Shown: positions 43,532-52,032 of the stretch, one piece after another
How positions within the stretch are numbered: position 1 is the stretch's first letter
How the letters are laid out: each line of letters starts with the position of its first letter
Source of the DNA: Roseiarcus sp963784805
GTDB taxonomy: Bacteria > Pseudomonadota > Alphaproteobacteria > Rhizobiales > Beijerinckiaceae
Assembly (NCBI GenBank): GCA_963784805.1
Contig: CAWASR010000002.1
Coordinates: 1-64,000, forward strand
DNA: 64,000 bases
Direction of reading: 5' to 3'
The notes under the pieces: model-generated
Told to the model about the DNA's origin: nothing
Databases searched by the model: none
What the model saw: only the letters and a program-made list of their open reading frames with translations
Position numbers and translations under genes: made by a program

Positions 43532-44782
43532 GTGCGGTTTTCATTTCTCAACGTGGCGCGGCAGGCCCTGGCGGGGAATGCCGGCTGGCCTGAGCAGTGG
43601 CGAAAGCCCGCTCCGAAGCCGGCCTATGACGCGATCATCATCGGCGCCGGCGGACATGGGCTGGCGACCGCCTATTACATGGCCAAGGAGCATGGCCTCG
43701 CCAACGTCGCGGTGCTGGAGAAGGGCTGGCTCGGGGGCGGCAACACCGGCCGCAACACCACGGTCATCCGGTCCAACTACCTGTGGGAGGAATCCGCGGC
43801 GCTCTACGAGCATGCGCTGAAACTGTGGGAGGCCCTCTCGCAGGAGCTCAACTACAACGTGATGTATTCGCCGCGCGGCGTGATGATGCTGGCGCACAAC
43901 GCCCATGACGTGCAGGTGGCCAAGCGCCATGTCCACGCCAATCGGCTGGCCGGCGTCGACAACGAATGGCTGACCCCGGAACAGGCGAAAACCTTCTGCC
44001 CGCTCATCAACATCGCGCGCGACATCCGCTATCCCGTAATGGGCGCGGCGCTTCAGCGACGCGGCGGCACGGCCCGGCACGACGCGGTCGCCTGGGGCTA
44101 TGCGCGGGCCGCCTCGGCGCGCGGGGTCGACATCATCGAAAATTGCGCGGTGACCGGAATTCGCCGCGACGCGGCCGGAGCGGTCGCGGGCGTCGAGACG
44201 ACGCGGGGCGCGATCGCCGCCAAGAAGATCGGCGTCGTGGCGGCTGGCCATACGTCGGTCGTCATGGCGATGGCGGGGTTGAGGATGCCGCTGGAGAGCT
44301 ATCCGCTGCAAGCGCTGGTTTCCGAGCCGGTGAAGCCGATGATGCCCTGCGTCGTCATGTCGAACACGATCCACGCCTACATGTCGCAGTCGGACAAGGG
44401 CGAACTCGTCATCGGCGCCGGCACCGACGCTTATGTCTCCTATTCACAGACCGGCGGCCTCCATGTCGCCAATCACACGCTGGAGGCGATTTGCGAGCTG
44501 TTTCCTGCGGTGCGCCGGATGCGCATGCTGCGCAACTGGGGCGGCATCGTCGATGTGACGCCCGACCGCTCACCGATCATCGACTCAACTCCGGTTCCGG
44601 GGCTGTTCGTCAATTGCGGCTGGGGCACCGGCGGCTTCAAGGCGACGCCAGGCTCGGGCCATGTGTTCGCGCACTGGCTCGCTCGCGGCGAGCCGCATCC
44701 GCTCGCGGCGCCTTTCAGCCTCAACCGGTTTCGCACTGGGCGGCTCATCGATGAGGCCGCCGCCGCCGCCGTCGCGCACTAA
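43532..44782 (+). CDS. soxB: sarcosine oxidase subunit beta
   Basis: Catalytic subunit of heterotetrameric sarcosine oxidase, which converts sarcosine, O2 and tetrahydrofolate to glycine, 5,10-methylene-tetrahydrofolate and H2O2. The GTG start at 43532 gives 416 aa, the usual size. FAD motif GAGGHGLATAYYMA lies at about residues 37-50; GGNTGRNTTVIRSNYLW follows, and His183 in GTARHDAVAWGYARA is the expected covalent FMN attachment residue. A longer N-terminus from 43475 is possible. First gene of soxBDAG. The homologous N-methylglutamate dehydrogenase MgdA is the main alternative, but mgs/gmaS genes are not nearby. Confidence 0.94.
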   Translation: MRFSFLNVARQALAGNAGWPEQWRKPAPKPAYDAIIIGAGGHGLATAYYMAKEHGLANVAVLEKGWLGGGNTGRNTTVIRSNYLWEESAALYEHALKLWEALSQELNYNVMYSPRGVMMLAHNAHDVQVAKRHVHANRLAGVDNEWLTPEQAKTFCPLINIARDIRYPVMGAALQRRGGTARHDAVAWGYARAASARGVDIIENCAVTGIRRDAAGAVAGVETTRGAIAAKKIGVVAAGHTSVVMAMAGLRMPLESYPLQALVSEPVKPMMPCVVMSNTIHAYMSQSDKGELVIGAGTDAYVSYSQTGGLHVANHTLEAICELFPAVRRMRMLRNWGGIVDVTPDRSPIIDSTPVPGLFVNCGWGTGGFKATPGSGHVFAHWLARGEPHPLAAPFSLNRFRTGRLIDEAAAAAVAH

Positions 44783-44792
44783 GAGCCCCGCC

Positions 44793-45095
44793 ATGCTCCT
44801 GATCCCCTGCCCCCATTGCGGCATGGAAAGGCCGGAAATCGAATTCCGTTACGGCGGCGAGGCGCATGTCGCCCGGCCTGCCGACCCGAGCGCGGTCAAC
44901 GACGACGACTGGGCGAACTTTCTCTACTTCCGCTCGAATCCCAAGGGCGTGCTGGCCGAACGATGGCGGCATACGTTCGGCTGCGGCCGATTTTTCAATG
45001 CTCTGCGCGACACTGTGAGCGACAGGATTCTCGCCGTCTACAAGCCGGGCGAGGCGAGGCCCCCCGTCGCCGCCCAAGCGGGACTGGACGCATGA
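44793..45095 (+). CDS. soxD: sarcosine oxidase subunit delta
   Basis: A 100-residue zinc-binding subunit. It begins MLLIPCPHCGMERPEIEFRY with the CPHCG knuckle and ends with the conserved HTFGCGRFF segment that supplies further Zn ligands. Start ATG 44793 is 11 bp after the soxB stop; its stop overlaps the soxA ATG by 4 bp (ATGA), so delta and alpha are translationally coupled. The subunit is structural in the heterotetramer. Confidence 0.95.
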   Translation: MLLIPCPHCGMERPEIEFRYGGEAHVARPADPSAVNDDDWANFLYFRSNPKGVLAERWRHTFGCGRFFNALRDTVSDRILAVYKPGEARPPVAAQAGLDA

Positions 45096-48000
45096 ACGAG
45101 CCCTTTCGCGCCGCCGGCGGCCCGCTCGACGACGCTCGCGAGGTCCGCTTCACCTTCGACGGCGCCGACTACCGGGGCCGAGAAGGCGACACCCTGGCCT
45201 CGGCCCTCATCGCCAATGGCGTTCATCTGGTCGGACGCTCCTACAAGTACCATCGGCCGCGTGGATTTTTGAGCGCGGGGGCGGAAGAGCCGAACGCGCT
45301 GGTCGCCGTTACGCGCGGGCCGGGCCGCTTCACGCCCAACTTGCGCGCAACCCAGATCGAACTGACCGGCGCCCTTGCCGCGATGAGCCAGAACCGCTGG
45401 CCATCGCTGAAATTCGACGTCGGCGAGGTCAACGACCTCGCCGCGCCGCTGATCGGCGCCGGCTTTTACTACAAGACCTTCATGGGTCCGGATCTGTTCG
45501 GCAAGACCTGGGCCTGGAGCCATGTCTACGAGCCGGCGATCCGGCGCGCCGCCGGCCTAGGCGCGCCCCCGCGCCAACCCGATCCCGATCGCTACGTGCG
45601 CTATTTCGATCATTGCGACGTGCTGATCGTCGGCGCCGGGCCGGCCGGCCTCGCGGCGGCGCTCGCCGCCGGCGCCAGCGGCGCGCGGGTCGTCGTCTGC
45701 GACGAGAACCCGGCGCCGGGCGGCTCTCTTGCCGCCGAGACGCGCGCCCGCATCGACGGCCTCGGCGCGCGCGAATGGCTGGCCAAGACGATCGCCGCGC
45801 TTCGCGTCGCGCCCAATGTGCGGCTGATGACGCGCACCCAGGCGTTCGGCTATTACGCGCAGAATTTCGTCGCCCTCAATGAGCGTCTCCGCGAGGCCGA
45901 CCTCATCGCCGATCCCGATAGCCCGCGCGAGCGGTTGTGGCAGATGCGCGCGCGCGAGGTCGTCATCGCCGCCGGCGCGATCGAGCGCCCGCTCGTCTTC
46001 CCCGACAACGACCGGCCGGGCGTGATGCTCGCCGATTCCGCGCGCCGCTATCTCAACCAATATGGCGTCAAGGTGGGGGAGCGCGTCGTGGTGGCGACCG
46101 CGCATGACAGCGCCTATCGCGCCGCGCTCGATCTAAAAATGGCGGGCGTCGAGGTCGCGCTGGTCGCCGATCTGCGCGGCGAAGCGGCCGGGCCCTTGCC
46201 GCAGGCGGCGCGTGCGGCTGGAATCGACGTGGCGACCAAGGCCGCGATTCACGCGGTCGACGGGCGCCTGCGGGTCAAGGCCGTGCGCCTGGCCGCGGAT
46301 CCCGGCGGCGTGCGGGAAATCGCCTGCGACGCGCTGTTGATGTCGGGCGGCTGGACGCCCTCGGTGCATCTGTTCTCGCAATCGCGCGGCAGGCTCGAAT
46401 TCGACGATGGCGCCCAGGTCTTCAGGCCGGGAGCCTCGGTCCAGCGCGAACGATCGGCGGGCGCCTGCAACGCGACCTTCGATCTCGCCGGGGCGCTCGC
46501 CGAGGGCGACGCAGCGGGCCGCGAAGCAGCGGCCGCTGCCGGCTTCGCCCCGCCGGGCCCAAGAGCCGTGTTCGCAGTCGACGGGGTTCTCGAAGCCTCC
46601 GGCGGCGTGTTGGGCGCTCCGGCCCAAGTCGTCGCCGATCGCCGCGCCAAGGCGTTCGTCGACTTTCAGAACGACGTTTGCGTCAAGGATTTGGGTCTCG
46701 CGGTCCAGGAGGGCATGCGCTCGATCGAGCACATCAAGCGCTATACGACGACCGGCATGGCGACCGACCAGGGCAAACTTTCCAACATGAACGCGCTGGC
46801 GATCGCGGCCGGGGCGCTGGCGAAACCGATTCCGGACGTCGGTCTCACCACCTTTCGCCAGCCCTACACGCCGGTGACGTTCGGCGCTTTCGCCGGTCCT
46901 GCGCGCGGAGACCTGTTCGATCCCATCCGCGTGACCCCCATCCATGACTGGGCCGAGGCGCATGGCGCCGCGTTCGAGGACGTAGGCTTGTGGAAGCGGG
47001 CCTGGCATTTTCCGCTGGACGGAGAAACGATGCGCGAGGCGGTCGCGCGCGAGTGCGGCACGACCCGCGCCGCCGTTGGCCTGTTCGACGGCTCCACGCT
47101 CGGCAAGATCGAAGTCGTCGGCCCGGACGCGGCGGCTTTTCTCGGACGCATGTACGCCAACGCATTCCAGAAGCTGGAGGTCGGCCACTGCCGCTACGGA
47201 CTGATGCTGACCGAGTCCGGCTATGTGATGGACGACGGCGTCGTCGCGCGCATGGCGCTCGACCGCTTCCATGTCACGACTACGACCGGCGGCGCGCCGC
47301 GCGTGCTGGCCCACATGGAAGACTACCTTCAGACCGAATTCCCCGATCTCAAGGTCTGGCTCACTTCGACCACCGAGCAATGGGCGGTGATCGCCCTCCA
47401 GGGGCCCAAGGCGCGCGAGGCGATCGCGCCGCTGGTCGAAGGCGCCGATCTGTCGAACGAGGCGATGCCGCACATGAGCGTGCGCGAGGCGCGGGTTTGC
47501 GGCGTGCGCGCGCGGCTGATGCGGGTCAGCTTCACCGGCGAACTCGGCTATGAGATCAACGTTCCGTCGGGTTTCGGCCGCGCCGTTTGGGAAGCGGCGT
47601 GGCGCGAGGTCGAGCGCCAGGGAGGCGCGGCTTACGGCACCGAGGCGATGCACGTGATGCGGGCCGAGAAGGGCTATTTCATCGTCGGCCAGGACACCGA
47701 CGGCACGGTGACCCTCGCCGATCTCGGGCTCGACTGGGCGATTGGCAAAGCCAAGAAGGACTTCGTGGGCAAACGCTCGCTCCACCGCCCCGACATGCTG
47801 GCGGCCAACCGCAAACAGCTTGTCGGCCTCCTGACTGAAGATCGGACGACATTGCTCGAAGAGGGGGCGCAGGTGACGGAGGGCGCGACCCCGCCGACCG
47901 GATCGTCCGCGCTTGGCCATGTCACATCGTCCTACCGGAGCGAAACCGTCGGACGTCCGATCGCGCTGGCGCTGGTCGCCGCCGGGCGCTCGCGGATCGG

Positions 48001-48097
48001 CGAGACGCTCAATGTTCCGATGCCCGGCGGGGCGATCCGGGTCGCGGTGACGGCACCGGTTTTCTACGACCAGGAGGGAGCGCGCCTCCATGTCTGA
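45092..48097 (+). CDS. soxA: sarcosine oxidase subunit alpha
   Basis: About 1001 aa, the normal size of SoxA. Three parts are visible: an N-terminal ferredoxin-like domain (VRFTFDGADYRGREGDTLAS, then SYKYHRPRGFLSAGAEEPNA), a pyridine-nucleotide-disulfide-oxidoreductase domain with VLIVGAGPAGLAAALAAGAS near residue 178 and AREVVIAAGAIERPLVFPDN, and a C-terminal GcvT-like tetrahydrofolate-binding domain (about residues 600-990, with GEYFIVGQDTDGTVT-type motif as KGYFIVGQDTDGTVTLADL). It binds noncovalent FAD and NAD, and the folate domain captures formaldehyde from demethylation. ATG 45092 overlaps soxD. Confidence 0.95.
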   Translation: MNEPFRAAGGPLDDAREVRFTFDGADYRGREGDTLASALIANGVHLVGRSYKYHRPRGFLSAGAEEPNALVAVTRGPGRFTPNLRATQIELTGALAAMSQNRWPSLKFDVGEVNDLAAPLIGAGFYYKTFMGPDLFGKTWAWSHVYEPAIRRAAGLGAPPRQPDPDRYVRYFDHCDVLIVGAGPAGLAAALAAGASGARVVVCDENPAPGGSLAAETRARIDGLGAREWLAKTIAALRVAPNVRLMTRTQAFGYYAQNFVALNERLREADLIADPDSPRERLWQMRAREVVIAAGAIERPLVFPDNDRPGVMLADSARRYLNQYGVKVGERVVVATAHDSAYRAALDLKMAGVEVALVADLRGEAAGPLPQAARAAGIDVATKAAIHAVDGRLRVKAVRLAADPGGVREIACDALLMSGGWTPSVHLFSQSRGRLEFDDGAQVFRPGASVQRERSAGACNATFDLAGALAEGDAAGREAAAAAGFAPPGPRAVFAVDGVLEASGGVLGAPAQVVADRRAKAFVDFQNDVCVKDLGLAVQEGMRSIEHIKRYTTTGMATDQGKLSNMNALAIAAGALAKPIPDVGLTTFRQPYTPVTFGAFAGPARGDLFDPIRVTPIHDWAEAHGAAFEDVGLWKRAWHFPLDGETMREAVARECGTTRAAVGLFDGSTLGKIEVVGPDAAAFLGRMYANAFQKLEVGHCRYGLMLTESGYVMDDGVVARMALDRFHVTTTTGGAPRVLAHMEDYLQTEFPDLKVWLTSTTEQWAVIALQGPKAREAIAPLVEGADLSNEAMPHMSVREARVCGVRARLMRVSFTGELGYEINVPSGFGRAVWEAAWREVERQGGAAYGTEAMHVMRAEKGYFIVGQDTDGTVTLADLGLDWAIGKAKKDFVGKRSLHRPDMLAANRKQLVGLLTEDRTTLLEEGAQVTEGATPPTGSSALGHVTSSYRSETVGRPIALALVAAGRSRIGETLNVPMPGGAIRVAVTAPVFYDQEGARLHV

Positions 48098-48659
48098 CGC
48101 GGTCGTCTCGCCGCACGGGCCGCTCAAAGGCCTCGCCCTGCCTTCGGGGCCGAGCTTCACCCTGACCGGGGGGCCGCCCGCCGCGCGCTTTGTCTTTCGC
48201 GGGCCGGAAGCCGCGCGCGCCGCCTGCGAAAGGGCCTTCGGCGCCGAATTGCCGTTGAAGCTCGGCCAGGCGGGCGTCGCCGCGCGGCGCGCGGCTTTGT
48301 GGCTGGGGCCCGACGAATGGCTGTTGATGGTCGACGCCGCCGACCCCTGGGCGCTTGGCGTCGATCTTGAGGCGGCGCTGCACGGGACCGTCCGCAGCCT
48401 CGTCGACGTCTCCGACCGCCAGATCGGGCTTGTCGCCAGCGGGCCGGTCGCGGCGCGCGCGCTCAGCGCCGGCTGCCCGCTCGATCTAAGCCCGTCTACG
48501 TTCCCGGTCGGCATGGCGACACGCACGATCTACGACAAGGCCGAGATCGTTCTGTGGCGACGCGAGGCGGAAGCGTTCCACGTCGAAGTCTGGCGCTCGT
48601 TCGCGCCCTACCTCGTCGCGGCGCTGGCCGAGGCGGCAAGAGGGGCTCCGGAGTGGTGA
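48090..48659 (+). CDS. soxG: sarcosine oxidase subunit gamma
   Basis: A 189-residue GcvT-fold subunit: GQAGVAARRAALWLGPDEWL, VDAADPWALGVDLEAA, TVRSLVDVSDRQIGLV, then FPVGMATRTIYDKAEIVLWR near the C-terminus, the usual SoxG order. Its start overlaps the soxA end by 8 bp, completing the soxBDAG operon. It is required for assembly of the enzyme. Convergent with the isoprenylcysteine-methyltransferase-like gene downstream. Confidence 0.93.
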   Translation: MSDAVVSPHGPLKGLALPSGPSFTLTGGPPAARFVFRGPEAARAACERAFGAELPLKLGQAGVAARRAALWLGPDEWLLMVDAADPWALGVDLEAALHGTVRSLVDVSDRQIGLVASGPVAARALSAGCPLDLSPSTFPVGMATRTIYDKAEIVLWRREAEAFHVEVWRSFAPYLVAALAEAARGAPEW

Positions 48660-48675
48660 GCGCGCGTCCCCAGCC

Positions 48676-49149
48676 TCAAATCCAGCGCCGAACCCTTCGA
48701 CAATAATCGGCGTAGTCCTGGTCAAAAGTCTCGCTAAGGCGCGCTTCCTCGAACGGAATCACGATCCAGTTCACGGCGGCCCACGGCAGAACGACCAGGA
48801 CCAGCGGCCAGGCTTGGCCGAACGCGAGCGCGGCGCCGAGGTAGATGATTGTCAGCCCCACATACATCGGATTGCGCGACCAGGCGTGCGCGCCGGTGAC
48901 AACGAGACGCGCCGGCCGCCCGGCCGGATGGACGGTCGTGCGCCGGTACACGAACCCTCCCGCCGCGGTCACGTTGAGAAGGATTCCCGCAACCACGAGC
49001 GCCCATCCGGCCCAATGCACGCTCCTCATCGCCATCCAGGCCGGCCTCCACGGCGCCAGCCGCTCGAGGCCAATCCCGATCAGGAACGCCAGAAGGTACT
49101 GAACGGGCGGCGCGAAGATGTCCCGGATCGGCGCGCGGCGGCTCGTCAT
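48676..49149 (-). CDS. isoprenylcysteine carboxyl methyltransferase family membrane protein
   Basis: A 157-residue protein with four predicted membrane helices. The family signature appears as VVTGAHAWSRNPMYVGLTI (about residues 82-100, with the RNPMYVG motif) and the C-terminal cytoplasmic loop IPFEEARLSETFDQDYADYC, the S-adenosylmethionine-binding region of the ICMT/PEMT family. Bacterial members methylate or modify lipids or small hydrophobic substrates; the substrate is unknown. It is convergent with soxG. Confidence 0.85.
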   Translation of the reverse strand: MTSRRAPIRDIFAPPVQYLLAFLIGIGLERLAPWRPAWMAMRSVHWAGWALVVAGILLNVTAAGGFVYRRTTVHPAGRPARLVVTGAHAWSRNPMYVGLTIIYLGAALAFGQAWPLVLVVLPWAAVNWIVIPFEEARLSETFDQDYADYCRRVRRWI

Positions 49150-49217
49150 CGCAAGGCCTCCGAGTTGAAGAAGCGGCGTCAGTCTCGCTTAGACGATTTC
49201 CGGCTGATCGGCTCGTT

Positions 49218-49330
49218 TGTCATTCCCGACGGCCGCGAAGCGACTGATCGGGAATCCAGACTGACATACGCCGGCGCTTGGACCTCTGGATTCCCGGTCG
49301 GACCTCCAGTCGGCCGGGAACGACGACGAG
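49218..49330. repeat. REP-like palindromic element
   Basis: Two palindromic units lie in tandem between genes: ATTCCCGA (49222-49229) with TCGGGAAT (49248-49255), and TTCCCGG (49291-49297) with CCGGGAA (49314-49320), separated by an AATCCAGA-type spacer and a GCGCTTGGACCTCTGG segment. This is the layout of dispersed REP/palindromic intergenic elements common in Hyphomicrobiales. A short imperfect direct repeat, ACGATTTCCGG(C/T)TGA, flanks it near 49192 and 49366. Confidence 0.6.
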
Positions 49331-49437
49331 CCCGGTCAATCACCCGGAAATCGCCGCGCCAGCACGATTTCCGGTTGACTCGCGCGTCGGGCGAATGCGC
49401 GGCGTGAAATTCTCATTCCGAGGAGCCGCGCCGCCCT

Positions 49438-50310
49438 TTAACCGCGCTCGGCCTTGTCGCGCGCGTTCTGGACCTTGATCGCGTCACGCGCCGCTTTCCA
49501 TTCGGCGTCGCCCCAATGGCGCAGTTCGTAGAAATTGCCCCCCGTCGCCAGCGCCTCAGCGCCGTCCATCGCGATCGTCTCCCCGGTCAGCCACTCGCAG
49601 CCGTCGGACATCAGGAACGCCGCCAGATTCTGCAATTCCTCGATCTTGCCCACGCGGCCGAACGGATTGCGGGCGGCGGTCGCGGCGCCGGGCTTCTCGC
49701 CCGGCATCAGCCGCTTGCTCATGCCCTCGGTCGGGATTTCGCCCGGCGCGATCGCGTTGAGGCGGATGCGATAGCGGCCCCATTCCTGCGCCAGCGACAT
49801 CGTCATCGCGTGGATCGCAGACTTGCTCATCGCCGAGGGGGTGACGAACGGGCCGCCGTTGCGCACCCAGGTGACCGCGATCGAAACCACGGCTCCGGGG
49901 CGCTTGGCCGCGATCCAGCGCTTGCCGACCGCCTGCGTCACGTAAAAAGTTCCGTGCATCACGATATTGGCGATGGCGTCGAATCCGCGCGGCGACAGAT
50001 CCTCGGTGCGCGAAATGAAATTGCCGGCGGCGTTGTTGACGAGGCCGGTCAGCGGGCGATCGCGGAAAATCTCCTCGACCATCGCCTCGACCGCGCCCGC
50101 GTCGCGGATGTCGACGCCGTAGCTTGCGACGCGCCCGCCGTGCGCCTTCATCAATTCCGCGGCCGTGGCGTCGCAAACGCTCTTACGCCTTCCGCAGATC
50201 GCGATCTCGGCCCCGAGCCCGAGAAACCGCTCCGCCATCGCTCTGCCTAGCCCGGTGCCGCCGCCGGTGACGAGAATCTTCTTGCCGTCGAACAGATCGT
50301 TGGCGAACAT
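49438..50310 (-). CDS. SDR family oxidoreductase, 2,4-dienoyl-CoA reductase-like
   Basis: A 290-residue short-chain dehydrogenase. ATG 50310 gives MFANDLFDGKKILVTGGGTG with the TGGGTGLG motif; the coenzyme region (GRRKSVCDATAAELM) and VNNAAGNFISRTEDLSPRG follow. The classical YxxxK is modified: SAMSKSAIHAMTMSLAQEWG has SAMSK, which together with the GN-FISR loop is characteristic of NADPH-dependent 2,4-dienoyl-CoA reductases that act on unsaturated fatty-acyl-CoAs. It probably works in degradation of unsaturated fatty acids. Family length and motifs agree well; the substrate is inferred from the family. Confidence 0.87.
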   Translation of the reverse strand: MFANDLFDGKKILVTGGGTGLGRAMAERFLGLGAEIAICGRRKSVCDATAAELMKAHGGRVASYGVDIRDAGAVEAMVEEIFRDRPLTGLVNNAAGNFISRTEDLSPRGFDAIANIVMHGTFYVTQAVGKRWIAAKRPGAVVSIAVTWVRNGGPFVTPSAMSKSAIHAMTMSLAQEWGRYRIRLNAIAPGEIPTEGMSKRLMPGEKPGAATAARNPFGRVGKIEELQNLAAFLMSDGCEWLTGETIAMDGAEALATGGNFYELRHWGDAEWKAARDAIKVQNARDKAERG

Positions 50311-50611
50311 GCGGGTTTCCTCCCTGGCTGGGCGTCTGGCGCGGCGCGGAAGCCCATTCAAGTCTGGCTGCGCCCTGTCGTCAAAAAGGCCGCGGTCGGC
50401 GGACGGATTGCGCGCGCCTCGAGCCGCCTATATAACGGAAAGTTTTAGTATTAGAACAAATTCTTTCCGAGAAACAGAATCCATGTTAGGCTTGTTCCTT
50501 CTCTGGACCGATCGAGCCGTTGGGCGGCGAAGCGGCTCGGAGAGCGGAGAAACTTTTTTTGGTCTGGTTTCCGTGCAACCCCTTGAAAAGTCCCGATTCG
50601 GACGAGAGAAT

Positions 50612-50690
50612 CCAAGGAAATCCAAGAATATCCAAGCTTTTCTTTCTTGGTTTTTCTTGGATTTCCTTGGTCCGGCTTGGATTTCCTTGG
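50612..50690. repeat. clustered CCAAGG-type inverted and direct repeats
   Basis: In the 434-bp gene-free gap 50311-50744, a perfect 17-bp inverted repeat CCAAGGAAATCCAAGAA (50612-50628) pairs with TTCTTGGATTTCCTTGG (50654-50670); an inner CCAAG/CTTGG stem sits in its loop, and a further direct copy CTTGGATTTCCTTGG follows at 50676-50690. The segment can form a large hairpin. The rest of the gap is AT-rich and holds no gene. Apparent reading frames across it are artefacts of the repeat. Confidence 0.75.
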
Positions 50691-50744
50691 AAAAAATTGG
50701 AGCGCGCTCAGATAAATCATAAATAGGTTGTTGGTTGTGTGAGG

Positions 50745-51776
50745 TCAGCGCAGCGCCCCGCCGGCCTTGGTCCAGGCCGCCATGCCCCCCGCCATGTGCC
50801 GGGCCGAGGCGATGCCGACGTCGTGGGCGGCCTGCACCGCCATGGCCGAGCGCTCGCCGAACGCGCAATAGAACACCAGCGTCTTGCCCGAGGACCGCGC
50901 CAGTTCGTGCAGCAGGCCCCCTTCGCCGAGGTTCTCCTGCAACTCGGCGTAAGGCGCGTGCAGCGAGCCCGGAATGGCGCCGTTGCGCTCGCGCTCGCGC
51001 TTTTCCCGCAGATCGATCAGCGCCACGTCGGGCCGCCCGACGAGCCCCTTCGCCTCCTCGACCGAAAACGCCCAGCCGCGGCGCGCGACCTCCTCCTGAT
51101 GCAGCCCCTGGTGGACGTTGGCGGGAACGGCGACGTCCATCATCTTCGGGTTGGGCAGATGAAGGCTCGCCATCAGCGCCGCATATTCGGCGGCGTCGCG
51201 GACCTTGAGGCGCGGATTGAACTTCTTCTCCTCGCCGATGGTGCTGACGGTGTCGCCCTTGTAGTCGTGAGCGGGGAAAACCAGCGTTTCCTCGGGCAGG
51301 CGCATGAGGCGTTGCAGGCTCTCGTATTGGGCGCGCGAATCGCCGTTCTGGAAATCGGTGCGCCCGGTGCCGCGGATCAGCAGCGTGTCGCCAGTGAACA
51401 CCCTGTCATTGAACAGAAAACTGTAGGAATCGTCGGTATGGCCGGGGGTATAGAGCACGTCGAGGCTCAGCCCCTCGATCGAAAGCGCATCGCCGTCCCC
51501 GATCCGCATCGACACCACGTCGACCTTGCTCTGCTCGCCCATCACCGTCACGCAACGCGTGCGGTCGCGCAGGGCGCCGAGGCCGGTGATGTGGTCGGCG
51601 TGCAAATGGGTGTCGACCGCCTTGACCAGGCGCAGATCGAGCTCCTCCATCAGCTTCAGGTAGCGATCGACCTTCTCCAGCACCGGATCGATGATGAGCG
51701 CCTCGCCGCCTCGCCGGCTGGCCAGAACGTAAGAGTAGGTGCTCGACACGCTGTCGAACAATTGCCGAAAGATCAT
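50745..51776 (-). CDS. persulfide dioxygenase-rhodanese fusion (ETHE1-like)
   Basis: A 343-residue two-domain enzyme. ATG 51776 is preferred over the GTG at 51788 because a GGAGGG ribosome-binding sequence lies ideally before it. The N-terminal metallo-beta-lactamase domain has THLHADHITG near residue 62, the mono-iron/metal signature of ETHE1, and ends with FPAHDYKG. The C-terminal rhodanese domain carries ALIDLREKRERERNGAIPGS and the active-site Cys in LVFYCAFGERSAMA. Together they oxidise glutathione persulfide to sulfite and shuttle sulfane sulfur. Sulfide or thiol detoxification is the likely role. Confidence 0.92.
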   Translation of the reverse strand: MIFRQLFDSVSSTYSYVLASRRGGEALIIDPVLEKVDRYLKLMEELDLRLVKAVDTHLHADHITGLGALRDRTRCVTVMGEQSKVDVVSMRIGDGDALSIEGLSLDVLYTPGHTDDSYSFLFNDRVFTGDTLLIRGTGRTDFQNGDSRAQYESLQRLMRLPEETLVFPAHDYKGDTVSTIGEEKKFNPRLKVRDAAEYAALMASLHLPNPKMMDVAVPANVHQGLHQEEVARRGWAFSVEEAKGLVGRPDVALIDLREKRERERNGAIPGSLHAPYAELQENLGEGGLLHELARSSGKTLVFYCAFGERSAMAVQAAHDVGIASARHMAGGMAAWTKAGGALR

Positions 51777-52032
51777 CGATCCCTCCACCGGTTCCGATTG
51801 CCCGCAGCGGTCCGCCGTCGAGAGCGGCCGGCCGCCTGAAGCGGGAGCGCGGGTCTTCTCCGAACCATCAAGCTTTCCGAACTCGCGCCAAACCGCTCGT
51901 TGTCCTTCAAAATGCGATCAAATCCGGCGAGCGGAGATTTCATCTCTATCCCGTCCGCGCCCGTCAGGACAGTTTGAAAGCCCTCAAGAGAGACGAACTC
52001 TTCAAACGCCGCTTCATCAATGGCTTTTCAGT

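Noticed and set aside
43475..43532. Longer N-terminus for SoxB
   Set aside because: The extra 19 residues lack family-like character and the GTG at 43532 gives the usual SoxB length.
46133..48526. 797-codon open frame antisense to soxA/soxG
   Set aside because: Sarcosine oxidase alpha motifs fill the plus strand; long antisense openness is normal in GC-rich genes.
50612..50690. CRISPR-like short repeats
   Set aside because: The copies are partly inverted and spacers are irregular (4-25 bp); no cas genes are nearby.
50428..50868. Open frames through the CCAAGG repeats, with repeated KIQ/FPR-like peptides
   Set aside because: The repeats, not selection, keep these frames open; peptides are mirror images on both strands.
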